DNA of 64,000 nucleotides from Accumulibacter sp. (GTDB lineage Bacteria; Pseudomonadota; Gammaproteobacteria; Burkholderiales; Rhodocyclaceae): NCBI GenBank assembly GCA_017302455.1, contig JAFLDO010000019.1, positions 1 to 64,000 of the forward strand, read 5' to 3'. Shown piece by piece: positions 38,918 to 47,062 of this stretch (position 1 is its first letter; each line of letters starts with the position of its first letter). The notes under the pieces were generated by a model. It saw only the letters and a program-made list of their open reading frames with translations, ran no database searches and was not told where the DNA came from. The position numbers and the translations under genes were made by a program.

Positions 38918-40651
38918 ATGAACAGCAGCGTGTTCTTCCTGGCCCTGCGGCGGATGCGCGCGCCGTTGATCGTCCTGATCGTCATCTATGCGGTATCGAC
39001 ACTGGGCCTGACCTTGATTGCCGGGGTCGACGCGCAAGGCCAGCCGACGCCACCAATGAGCTTCTTCCACGCGTTCTATTTCGTCAGCTATACGGCGACG
39101 ACAATAGGTTTCGGCGAGCTGCCGAACGCCTTTTCCGACGCGCAGCGGATGTGGGTCACCGTGTCCATCTACCTTTCGGTCGTCGGCTGGTCGTACTCGA
39201 TCATCAGCCTGCTGGCGCTGGTGCAGGAGAAAGGCTTCCAGCAGGTATTGCTGACCGGTCGATTTGCCCGCCGCGTCAAGCTGCTCGGCGAACCTTTCTA
39301 CATCATCTGCGGCTGTGGCGAGACCGGTTTGCTGATCGCCCGGGCGCTCGATCGTGAGGGAATTCGCGTCGTTGCCGTCGAGCGCAACGAACTGCGCATC
39401 CAGGAACTCGAGCTGGAGGATTTTTCGGCCGACATTCTCGCGCTTTGTGCCGACGCGGCGCAGCCGCAGCACCTGCTGATGGCCGGACTGAAGCACCGCA
39501 GCTGCCGCGGCGTGCTGGCGATGACCGATGACGATTCGGCCAATCTCGCGGTGGCGATTGCCAGTCGCCTGATTAGCCCACGCCTGCGCATCGTTGCCCG
39601 CGTCGCCAGTCCGTCGATCGAAGCTAACATGATGTCCTTCGGTACGCACTACGTGGTCAATCACTTCGAGAAGTTCGCCGACTATCTGGCGCAGGCGATC
39701 CAGTCGCCGAACTGGTATCGTCTGGTCGATCTGCTCACCGGCCTGCCAGGTCAGGAAATTCCTGAGCGGCACGACCCACCCGCCGGCGACTGGGTGGTCT
39801 GCGGCTATGGCCGTTTCGGGCAGGCGGTGGTACGCAATCTCGCGCGGCACGGGGTTGGCCTGACGGTCATCGACCCGGACCCGAACCTGTCGGTCGGCGT
39901 CCATCACATCGTCGGTCAGGGCACCGAAGCGGCGCCGCTGCGCCAGGCCGGCGTGGAAACGGCGGTTGGACTCGTCGCCGCCAGCGACAACGACACCAAC
40001 AACCTGTCGATTGCGATTACCGCCAAGGAGGTCAACGCGGACCTCTTCGTCGTCGTGCGTCAGAACCGGGTCGCCAATCAGGTCCTTTTCGACGCCTACG
40101 ACGCCGACTTCACGATGGTGCCGTCGCGCATCGTCGCACGCGAGTGCCTGGCGCTGATCACTTCGCCGCTGCTGTCGCGCTTTCTGCACCTCGTTCGCGC
40201 TTGGTCGGAAGCGCGCGCGGCAGCGCTCGTCGGCCGGATCGAGGGGCTCTTCGGCCAGCGAGTTCCCGTGATCTGGGGTGTCCGGCTGAATGCCGCCGAC
40301 GCGCCGGCCGTGCACAGGTTGTTGGTGATGGAGGAGGCGAAGATCGCCCTCGGCAGCCTGCGGCGCGATCCGGCTGCCCGTCAGGAGCCCTTGCCGGTGT
40401 TGCCGCTGCTGCTGGTGCGCGACGACCGCGACGAGGAACTACCTGACGACGAGACACTGCTCGAAGCGGGCGACGAACTCCTGTTTGCGGGAACGCGCGC
40501 CGCCAAGGCAGCGCAGAACCTGACTCTCGACAATCGCACCGTCCTCGACTACGTCCTTACCGGCGAGGACACGCCCGGCTGGCTGTGGGGCTTGTTGAGC
40601 TGTAACAGCAAGGCGGCGAGTCGGCGCCTCGGCGTGCGGCGTCGCGTCTAG
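38918..40651 (+). CDS. Potassium channel with two RCK (TrkA-N/TrkA-C) modules
   Basis: A 577-residue protein. Two helices (about 14-36 and 79-105) flank a pore loop with the filter 'TATTIGFGELP', a variant of TVGYGD. Then come two RCK modules: 'FYIICGCGETGLLIARALDREG' (about 126) and 'DWVVCGYGRFGQAVVRNLARHG' (about 288), each with a Rossmann GxGxxG, and a TrkA-C-like part near 480-545. It is the MthK/Kch-like type with the regulatory domains doubled in one chain. The filter Gly-Phe-Gly suggests K+ selectivity, but this cannot be sure from sequence. Its 3' end overlaps the convergent diguanylate cyclase gene by four bases. Confidence 0.9.
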   Translation: MNSSVFFLALRRMRAPLIVLIVIYAVSTLGLTLIAGVDAQGQPTPPMSFFHAFYFVSYTATTIGFGELPNAFSDAQRMWVTVSIYLSVVGWSYSIISLLALVQEKGFQQVLLTGRFARRVKLLGEPFYIICGCGETGLLIARALDREGIRVVAVERNELRIQELELEDFSADILALCADAAQPQHLLMAGLKHRSCRGVLAMTDDDSANLAVAIASRLISPRLRIVARVASPSIEANMMSFGTHYVVNHFEKFADYLAQAIQSPNWYRLVDLLTGLPGQEIPERHDPPAGDWVVCGYGRFGQAVVRNLARHGVGLTVIDPDPNLSVGVHHIVGQGTEAAPLRQAGVETAVGLVAASDNDTNNLSIAITAKEVNADLFVVVRQNRVANQVLFDAYDADFTMVPSRIVARECLALITSPLLSRFLHLVRAWSEARAAALVGRIEGLFGQRVPVIWGVRLNAADAPAVHRLLVMEEAKIALGSLRRDPAARQEPLPVLPLLLVRDDRDEELPDDETLLEAGDELLFAGTRAAKAAQNLTLDNRTVLDYVLTGEDTPGWLWGLLSCNSKAASRRLGVRRRV

Positions 40652-41991
40652 GTCGACGCCGTGTCGACGGACGGCGGAGCGTCTCCGTTGAACGGCTGCC
40701 GAGCGGTTTCTCCCGTGGCATGGCCGACCGGCGCTGTGACCACCCGGTTGCGTCCCTGCTGCTTGGCGTCGTAGAGGGCCGCATCGGCTCGCTGCAGAGC
40801 GATCTCGAGCGGGCACGACGAGGCGTCGGCCAGGCCGAGGCTCAAGGTGATGTCGACGCGGCTGCCGTCAGCCAGCGCGATCTGGCTGGCGGCGGCACTC
40901 TGCCGCAGGCGTTCGGCCAGGCGATGGGCTTCCCGGAGTCCGGTTTCCGGGAAGACGAAGGCGAATTCCTCGCCTCCAAAGCGACAGCCCCAGTCCGAGT
41001 GACGCAGGGTGCGCGCGAAGATCTCGGCGACTGACTGCAGCACCAGATCGCCGCTGGCGTGTCCATGGCTGTCGTTGATGTGCTTGAAGAAGTCGAGGTC
41101 GGCCATACCGACGCAGATCGGCCGGGAATAGCGCTGGGCGCGCTTGATTTCCTCCTCGGCCACCGCCAGGAAATGCCGCCGATTGAACATGCCGGTCAGG
41201 CCGTCCGTGGTGGCCAGACGTTCCAGTTGCTCTCGCGTCGTCTCGTTTTCCTGCATCACCTCCCGCAGTTGCCCGATGGCGCGCTCGACCGCGCGGATTT
41301 CCAGCATAGATGCTGGGGCGAAGGGTGTGACCGCCTGCCCGGAGCCCAGGGCCGACAAGGCCTGGTCGATCGCCTGCAGGGGCTGGATCAGATGGCGGCG
41401 GATGAGGAACACGAAGCCACCGACAAAGACGGCAACCAGCGCCAGGACGAGCAGCAGTTTGCTCCGGCTTTGCAGCATGGTGGCCGACATCCGGTGCAAG
41501 TCGGCGGTGGCCAGGTTGACGCCCTCGCTGGAGACGTCGTCGGCGAGCAGCGTCAAGCGGCTTGCCAGCATCGCCCATTCGGCGTGGCGCGCTTCGCTCA
41601 TGCCTTCGTGCATGGAGCGGCTGAGGAAACGCTCGACTTCTCCGGCCAGGCCGGCGGCGCGTGCATCGGCCAGCACGGCGGGATGGCTGGCCAGCAGGCT
41701 GACGATGAACAAGGCCTGCTGGCGGGCGACGGGCGTCCGGCCCGAGAAGACGTGCTCTCCCTCGAGACGCAGTTGTTCGACGTTGCGGGCCAGACGAAAG
41801 CGTTCGAGGGTGGCGGGCACGGCGTGGTCGAGCAGGCGCTGCGATCCATCGAGCACCAGATGCTGGTCGACAGCCAGCCAGAACAGCAGAGCCAGGAAAG
41901 TGCAGCCGAAAGCACCGCCGACCAGCGCAAAGGCTTTGCCAGCAGGCCATGCGCGCCGGCTCAGGCGCGCGATCAAAGATTGACGTTGCAT
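40648..41991 (-). CDS. Membrane diguanylate cyclase
   Basis: A 447-residue protein. Helix about 20-40, periplasmic all-helical sensor to about 175, second helix 180-200, HAMP-like segment to about 250, short coiled coil, then GGDEF domain (about 270-430). The active motif is GGEEF ('CRFGGEEFAF') and an intact inhibitory site RHSD lies five residues before it, so it should make c-di-GMP and be product-inhibited. I start at ATG 41991; the longer frame starting at 42114 adds an unlikely basic leader. The neighbouring solute-binding protein (149 bases upstream, same strand) may provide its signal. Confidence 0.9.
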   Translation of the reverse strand: MQRQSLIARLSRRAWPAGKAFALVGGAFGCTFLALLFWLAVDQHLVLDGSQRLLDHAVPATLERFRLARNVEQLRLEGEHVFSGRTPVARQQALFIVSLLASHPAVLADARAAGLAGEVERFLSRSMHEGMSEARHAEWAMLASRLTLLADDVSSEGVNLATADLHRMSATMLQSRSKLLLVLALVAVFVGGFVFLIRRHLIQPLQAIDQALSALGSGQAVTPFAPASMLEIRAVERAIGQLREVMQENETTREQLERLATTDGLTGMFNRRHFLAVAEEEIKRAQRYSRPICVGMADLDFFKHINDSHGHASGDLVLQSVAEIFARTLRHSDWGCRFGGEEFAFVFPETGLREAHRLAERLRQSAAASQIALADGSRVDITLSLGLADASSCPLEIALQRADAALYDAKQQGRNRVVTAPVGHATGETARQPFNGDAPPSVDTAST

Positions 41992-42140
41992 GCTCGGTGG
42001 AGATCGACAGGAAAGCGCTGCCGCCAGTTGCGCTGATCGCTGCCATGCGGACGCCTGGCGAGCGGCCGAGCGAGCGCGGCGCAGCTCGCTACGCACAGTC
42101 GAGCGGTGCAGCACAGGACGGTGTGCGGCCTCGGCATTGG

Positions 42141-42884
42141 CTACTGCAGGCGGAAGGGAAGGTATTCGCTGTTCAGGCGGTCGAACCGGCCATCCCGCTT
42201 GATCCTGTCGAAGGCCTTGTTGATCTGGTCGCGCAGTTCCGGGTTTTGCGGGTCAATGCCGAAACACACCTCGCCACTCAGTTCGGGTCGCTGGATGACA
42301 GTGGTCACCAGGCCCAGTGACTGGATCGATGGTTCCTGGCGCAAGGTCAGGGCGCTGGCCATCGGCAGCAGCACGGCGTCGGCCTTTCTCTCGGTCAGCA
42401 AGGCGGGGAACTCGGCGTGATGCGGCACGTTGACGATGTTCCAGCCGTGCGCCCGGGCGTAGCGCGATTGTGCGCTGCCGGTGACGGCGGCGACGCGAAT
42501 CCCGGCAGCCCCCGGCTCGACTCCCGGCCGGGCAAACCAGATGCTGCTCGAGCGATAATACGGCTTCGAGAACAGGATCCGGGAGCGCCGTTCCGCCGTA
42601 TCGAGCAGGCTTACGGCGGCGAAGTCGAATTCGCCTGCCGCTACCGCATCGACCACGCGCTCGAGCGGCATCGCCGTCAACTCGCAGCGCACGCTCATCA
42701 CATCGCACAGGGCATGTGCCACGCGTACGTTGAAGCCGGCGAGCTTGCCGGCGGCGTCGACAAAGGACATTGGCGGCGATTTGCTCAGCACGGCGACGCG
42801 TAACGTCCGCTCGCTGGCGCCGACGGGAAGGCTCAGCCCGAGGGCCAGCAACAGCAGGCAAGCTTGACTACGGATGCCGGGCAC
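42141..42884 (-). CDS. Periplasmic solute-binding protein, SBP_bac_3 family
   Basis: A 247-residue protein with signal peptide (cleavage after VGA at about 23). The family features are 'LRVAVLSKSPPMSFVDAAGKLAGFNVRVAHALCDVM', 'GEFDFAAVSLLDTAERRSRILFSKPYY' and 'ELRDQINKAFDRIKRDGRFDRLNSEYL' at the C-terminus. No ABC transporter genes are near. It lies upstream of the membrane diguanylate cyclase on the same strand, a layout that suggests a ligand-sensing receptor for it. Second such case in the window after 3865-4656. Confidence 0.87.
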   Translation of the reverse strand: MPGIRSQACLLLLALGLSLPVGASERTLRVAVLSKSPPMSFVDAAGKLAGFNVRVAHALCDVMSVRCELTAMPLERVVDAVAAGEFDFAAVSLLDTAERRSRILFSKPYYRSSSIWFARPGVEPGAAGIRVAAVTGSAQSRYARAHGWNIVNVPHHAEFPALLTERKADAVLLPMASALTLRQEPSIQSLGLVTTVIQRPELSGEVCFGIDPQNPELRDQINKAFDRIKRDGRFDRLNSEYLPFRLQ

Positions 42885-42969
42885 GATATTTCACTCCCTT
42901 GGTCGTACTACGCTGAAGTCTAGCATTTCTGCATGACCATGTAGTCGGACACACTCGAAGAGGCGCGCT

Positions 42970-45519
42970 ATGCCGAACCTGCAACTGTTGTTCTTCTCCG
43001 CACGCATGCTGCGTCGCGATGCCCGTGGCGGTGAGCTACGGCTGCTGGCGGCGGCGCTGGCGGTGGCCGTGGCGGCGCTGACGGCGGTCGGCTTCTTCGC
43101 CGACCGTGTTCGCCAGGCGCTTGACCGTGAGTCCCACCAGTTGCTCGGTGCAGACCTGCTGCTGACGGCGGATCATCCGTGGCCGGCGGAACTGGCCGCC
43201 GATGCGCGCGCGCGCGGGCTGCAGGTGGTCGAGACGAGGACCTTCCCGAGCATGGTGACGCGCGCTGCAGGCGACGACCTGCGCGCGCAATTGGCCGAGA
43301 TCAAGGCGGTGGAGACCGGTTATCCGCTGCGCGGGACACTGCGCACGGCCCCGGCGCTGAATGTGGCCGACGCTCCGGCGCGCGGCGTACCGGCCGCCGG
43401 CACGATCTGGATCGACGAGCGTCTGGCCTCGGCGCTGGCGGCACGCGTTGGCGATCCGGTCGTCGTCGGGCGGGCCTCGCTACGCGTCGCTGCGGTGCTG
43501 ACGCTCGAGCCTGATCGCGGCATCAATTTCTTCAGCGTCGCCCCACGCCTGCTGATGAACCTCGACGATTTGCCGGCGACCGACCTGCTGCAGGTGGGTA
43601 GCCGGGTCGGCTACCGCCTGCTGCTGGCCGGCGACCAGCAAGTCGTGCAGCGCTTCCAGCGCGAGATCGAGCCGCGCCTGGCGCGCGGCGAACGGATCGA
43701 AGACCCGCAGAACGGCCGGCCGGAGATCCGTGTCGCGCTCGAACGGGCGCAGAAATTCCTCGGTCTCTCGGCGCTGCTGACCGTCGTCCTGGCCGCCGTG
43801 GCCGTGGCGCTGGCGGCGCGGCGCTACGTCCAGCGCCACCTCGACCCGTGCGCCGTGATGCGTTGTCTTGGTGCGACGCAGGGCCTGCTGCTGCGCCTAT
43901 ATCTTGGACAGTTCGCCGTTCTGGGTGTGTTGGCGGCGGCGCTCGGCTGCGGGCTCGGCTACCTCGCGCATTTTGCCTTGTACGCCTGGCTGGCGCAGTT
44001 GCTGGCGACGCCGTTGCCGTCACCGGGTCTGTTGCCGGCGGTGCAGGGCGTCGTCGTTGGTCTGGTGCTGCTCTTCGGTTTTGCCGTGCCGCCCCTGCTG
44101 CAGCTCAAGAAGGTATCGACGCTGCGCGTTCTGCGCCGCGAGTTGGGCAGTCCGCGCAGCGCTCTCCTGGGCGGCTACGTGGTCGGCTTCCTGGCACTCG
44201 CCGGCCTGATGTTCTGGGTGGCCGGCGAGGTCGAACTCGGCACCTGGGTGGTCGGTGGTTTCAGCGTTGCGCTACTCGTGTTTGCCGGGATCGCTCGTCT
44301 GGCCGTCAGGCTCGCTGCCGCGGCGCGCGGCGGCGGCCGCTCGGGCAACGGCGGACAGGCCGGGATCGGCTGGCGCTATGGCCTGGCGAGTCTCGAGCGA
44401 CGGGCGAGCGCCAGCGTCGTCCAGATTGTCGCGCTGTCCCTCGGTCTGATGGCCCTGTTGCTGCTCACCGCGATCCGCGGCGACCTGCTCGATGCCTGGC
44501 GGCGCGCCGTTCCGCCGGAAGCACCGAACCGCTTCGTCATCAACATCCAGCCGGAGCAGGTGGCGCCGGTGCGTGCGGCACTGACGGCGCAGGGCCTGTC
44601 GCCGGAACTGGCACCGATGGTGCGTGGGCGCCTGACCCGCATCAACGGCGTCGAGGTCAGTGCCGCCAGCTACAGCGACGACAGGGCGCAGCGGCTGATC
44701 GATCGCGAGTTCAATCTGTCGATGCGCGCCGGTCTACCCGAGGGCAACCGGCTGAGTGCGGGACGCTGGTTCTCGAGCGCCGATCTCGCGGGCGATGGCG
44801 ATGACGGGGCAGCTTCCGTCGAGGATGGTCTGGCCAAGACGCTTGGCCTGGGAGTCGGCGACCGCATCGAGTTCGTCGTTGCCGGCGAGGCGATCCGCTT
44901 GCGTGTGGTCGGTCTGCGCAAAGTCAATTGGGATACCATGCGTGCCAACTTCTTCGTCCTGACGCCGCCCGTGGTTCTCGATGGCTACCCGGCCAGCTGG
45001 ATCACGAGCTTCTACTTGGCTCCCGAGGAAGCGGATTTCGTCAATCGCCTGATTGGCGAGTTCCCCAATCTGACGGTCATCGATGTCGCGGCGATCCTGC
45101 GTCAGTTGCAGTCGATCATGGATCAGGTGGCACGCGCGGTGCAGTTCATTTTCCTGTTCACGCTCGCTGCCGGCGTCATCGTTCTCTATGCCGCATTGGC
45201 TTCGGCAGCCGAGGAGCGCCGCTACGAACTGGCGGTGATGCGCGCCCTGGGCGCCCGTCGCGAGCAGTTGCGGCGAGCGCTGCTGGCCGAGTTCGCGGCC
45301 ATCGGTGCGCTCTCGGGGCTGATCGCCTCGCTGGGCGCGATCGCCGTCGGCCAGTTTTTGGCGCGCCAGGTATTCCGTTTCGAGGTGGCGATCGATCCAT
45401 GGCTGCCGCCGGCGGCGATTCTCTGCGGTGCCTTGCTGGTCACCGGAGCAGGGTGGTTTGCCGCCGCACGCTTGCTGCAGGCCGCGCCGCTCGAAGCGCT
45501 GCGGGGAGGCAGCGCCTAG
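42970..45519 (+). CDS. FtsX-like ABC permease (YbbP type)
   Basis: An 849-residue membrane protein with the YbbP layout: N-terminal helix (about 22-42), large periplasmic MacB-like domain (45-250), three helices (about 255-375), further helices at about 400-440, a second periplasmic domain (about 480-700), and three C-terminal helices (about 720-845, 'FIFLFTLAAGVIVLYAALAS', 'EERRYELAVMRALGARREQLRRALLAEF'). Such permeases pair with a YbbA-type ATPase to extract lipoproteins or peptides from the membrane; none is adjacent, so it must be elsewhere. The gene is divergent from the solute-binding protein. Confidence 0.88.
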   Translation: MPNLQLLFFSARMLRRDARGGELRLLAAALAVAVAALTAVGFFADRVRQALDRESHQLLGADLLLTADHPWPAELAADARARGLQVVETRTFPSMVTRAAGDDLRAQLAEIKAVETGYPLRGTLRTAPALNVADAPARGVPAAGTIWIDERLASALAARVGDPVVVGRASLRVAAVLTLEPDRGINFFSVAPRLLMNLDDLPATDLLQVGSRVGYRLLLAGDQQVVQRFQREIEPRLARGERIEDPQNGRPEIRVALERAQKFLGLSALLTVVLAAVAVALAARRYVQRHLDPCAVMRCLGATQGLLLRLYLGQFAVLGVLAAALGCGLGYLAHFALYAWLAQLLATPLPSPGLLPAVQGVVVGLVLLFGFAVPPLLQLKKVSTLRVLRRELGSPRSALLGGYVVGFLALAGLMFWVAGEVELGTWVVGGFSVALLVFAGIARLAVRLAAAARGGGRSGNGGQAGIGWRYGLASLERRASASVVQIVALSLGLMALLLLTAIRGDLLDAWRRAVPPEAPNRFVINIQPEQVAPVRAALTAQGLSPELAPMVRGRLTRINGVEVSAASYSDDRAQRLIDREFNLSMRAGLPEGNRLSAGRWFSSADLAGDGDDGAASVEDGLAKTLGLGVGDRIEFVVAGEAIRLRVVGLRKVNWDTMRANFFVLTPPVVLDGYPASWITSFYLAPEEADFVNRLIGEFPNLTVIDVAAILRQLQSIMDQVARAVQFIFLFTLAAGVIVLYAALASAAEERRYELAVMRALGARREQLRRALLAEFAAIGALSGLIASLGAIAVGQFLARQVFRFEVAIDPWLPPAAILCGALLVTGAGWFAAARLLQAAPLEALRGGSA

Positions 45520-45544
45520 CCGGCAGTGCTGGCGACGCCGCCTT

Positions 45545-45562
45545 ATCCGTTATCATACGGAT
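45545..45562. repeat. Short inverted repeat upstream of the SixA-Nudix gene
   Basis: ATCCGT (45545-45550), loop TATCAT, ACGGAT (45557-45562). The loop itself resembles a -10 box. It lies 83 bases before the ATG of the SixA-Nudix gene and might be an operator or a leader hairpin. No -35 fits well. Confidence 0.25.
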
Positions 45563-45644
45563 CGCCGTCAAAAGCGGCCGTAGACCATCGGTGCGCGGCC
45601 GTTGCCGTGGCGAGTGTGTACCAACGGGGAGAAGGAGTTTCGAC

Positions 45645-46625
45645 ATGAAGGGCAAGACATTGCTGGTATTGCGGCACGGGAAGTCGGATTGGACTACCGG
45701 TCACGAAGATTTTCATCGCCCACTGGTCAGTCGTGGTGAGGTGGGTAGCCGCAAGATGGGGGCGTGGATCAAGCACGAGAAGTTGCTCCCCGACGCCGTT
45801 CTCAGTTCGCCGGCGGAGCGTGCGCGGGCGACCACGGTGGCGGCCTGCAAAACGATGGGACTGTCGTTGAACAAAGTGCGCTGGGACGAGCGCCTCTACG
45901 CGGCGCCGGTCGAGGATCTGCTGGCGGCACTGGCCGAGTGCCCGAAGAACGTCCATCGGGTAATGTTGGTCGGCCACAATCCCGGCCTGGAAGAACTGGT
46001 CGAGTATCTGGCGGCCGGCGGCTTCACCGTTCCCGATGACGGCAAGGTGTTGCCGACCTCGGCACTGGCCCGACTGGAAATGGTCGAGGACTGGCAGAAC
46101 CTCGGGCGTGGCTGCGCCAGCCTGATCTCGCTGACGCGGCCTGGCCAGGTGCCCGACGACATTGCGGACAGGGAGCCCAAGGTCGACGACGATGAGCCGC
46201 GAGGGCCGGTTCCCGACTATTTTTTCACCCAGTCGGCGGTTCTTCCCTATCGCCTCGTCGACGGCAAGCTGGAGCTCATGGTGATCGCTTCACGCAAGGC
46301 GACCCGCTGGGTCATTCCCAAGGGCGTCAAGGAGCCCGAGCTGTCGCTGCGCGACTCGGCGAGCAAGGAGGCACTCGAAGAGGCGGGAGTGCGTGGTGAA
46401 CTCGACGCCGAGCCGATTGGCCATTACGACTACGCAAAGTGGGGCGGCGTGTGCAAGGTGGCGGTGTTCCCGATGGCCGTGAGCGAAAGCGTTCCTGAAG
46501 ACGAGTGGGAGGAGAGCCATCGGGAGCGACGCTGGGTTGGGCCGAAAGAAGCGAAGCGCCTGCTCGACGAACCTGCCCTGCGCAAACTGGTCGGCAAGTT
46601 GGCCAAGCGGCTCCTCGAAACCTGA
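45645..46625 (+). CDS. SixA-type histidine phosphatase fused to a Nudix hydrolase
   Basis: A 326-residue two-domain protein. Residues 3-160: histidine phosphatase with 'LLVLRHGKSDW' (catalytic His in RHG), 'SSPAERARATT' and 'VMLVGHNPGLEEL', the SixA pattern. Residues 185-320: Nudix fold; the box region 'GVKEPELSLRDSASKEALEEAG' keeps the three metal-binding Glu (E-x2-EE) but has Leu for the first Glu and Lys for Arg. Mycobacterial MutT1 has the same two domains in the opposite order. The ribosome site AAGGAG lies seven bases before the ATG. It might dephosphorylate nucleotides or polyphosphate derivatives; substrate unknown. Confidence 0.85.
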   Translation: MKGKTLLVLRHGKSDWTTGHEDFHRPLVSRGEVGSRKMGAWIKHEKLLPDAVLSSPAERARATTVAACKTMGLSLNKVRWDERLYAAPVEDLLAALAECPKNVHRVMLVGHNPGLEELVEYLAAGGFTVPDDGKVLPTSALARLEMVEDWQNLGRGCASLISLTRPGQVPDDIADREPKVDDDEPRGPVPDYFFTQSAVLPYRLVDGKLELMVIASRKATRWVIPKGVKEPELSLRDSASKEALEEAGVRGELDAEPIGHYDYAKWGGVCKVAVFPMAVSESVPEDEWEESHRERRWVGPKEAKRLLDEPALRKLVGKLAKRLLET

Positions 46626-46679
46626 ACTCGCGACTGGAATCGCGCAGGTCAGCGCGGCAATCCGGTTCGGCAAAGCGTT

Positions 46680-46731
46680 GCCGGATGTTCCTGACGCCGC
46701 GCCGGGCTGACATCCGGCGCTCCGCGTCAGG
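46680..46731. repeat. Alternating inverted repeats between convergent genes
   Basis: GCCGGATGT (46680-46688) pairs with ACATCCGGC (46710-46718); CCTGACGC (46690-46697) pairs with GCGTCAGG (46724-46731). The two stems interleave (A-B-A'-B'), so only one can form in a simple fold, or both as a pseudoknot. The element sits between the ends of two convergent genes and could be a terminator, but it lacks a T-run. Confidence 0.4.
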
Positions 46732-46737
46732 CGGCGG

Positions 46738-46896
46738 CTACGAGTCCGCTTTGCTGCTGGTGAGAATGCCGACCAATTCCAGGTAGTCTTTCTGATTCTG
46801 GCGGATGACCAGGAAGAACACCACGCCAAGAAGCCCCGCGAAGATCAGAATCGGCAACTCGTGCCAACCGAGACTTGCCAGCAGTTGGAGATTCAT
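46738..46896 (-). CDS. Small single-span membrane protein, 52 residues
   Basis: Read directly from the DNA. The ATG at 46896 is preceded by AGGAGG (seven bases), a very strong ribosome site. The protein begins MNLQLLASLGWHELPILIFA, has one membrane helix (about 12-31) and a short polar tail with 'RQNQKDYLELVGIL'. It resembles small subunit-type or regulatory membrane peptides in size, but I do not recognise a family. Ends at TAG 46738, within reach of the interleaved inverted repeats. Confidence 0.6.
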   Translation of the reverse strand: MNLQLLASLGWHELPILIFAGLLGVVFFLVIRQNQKDYLELVGILTSSKADS

Positions 46897-47062
46897 GGCT
46901 TCCTCCTGTCAAGGGATTGCCGCAATCGGCTCCGGCCCCGACCGTCCATAACGACTCTACGACCGCTGGTCACATTTCTTGGTTCCGGTTCGGCTAAGCA
47001 GCAGCCGATCGCGTCCAGTGGAGTGGGCGAGCCGCGCCGGCCCGCCCTTTTCGCAGGCCGGG

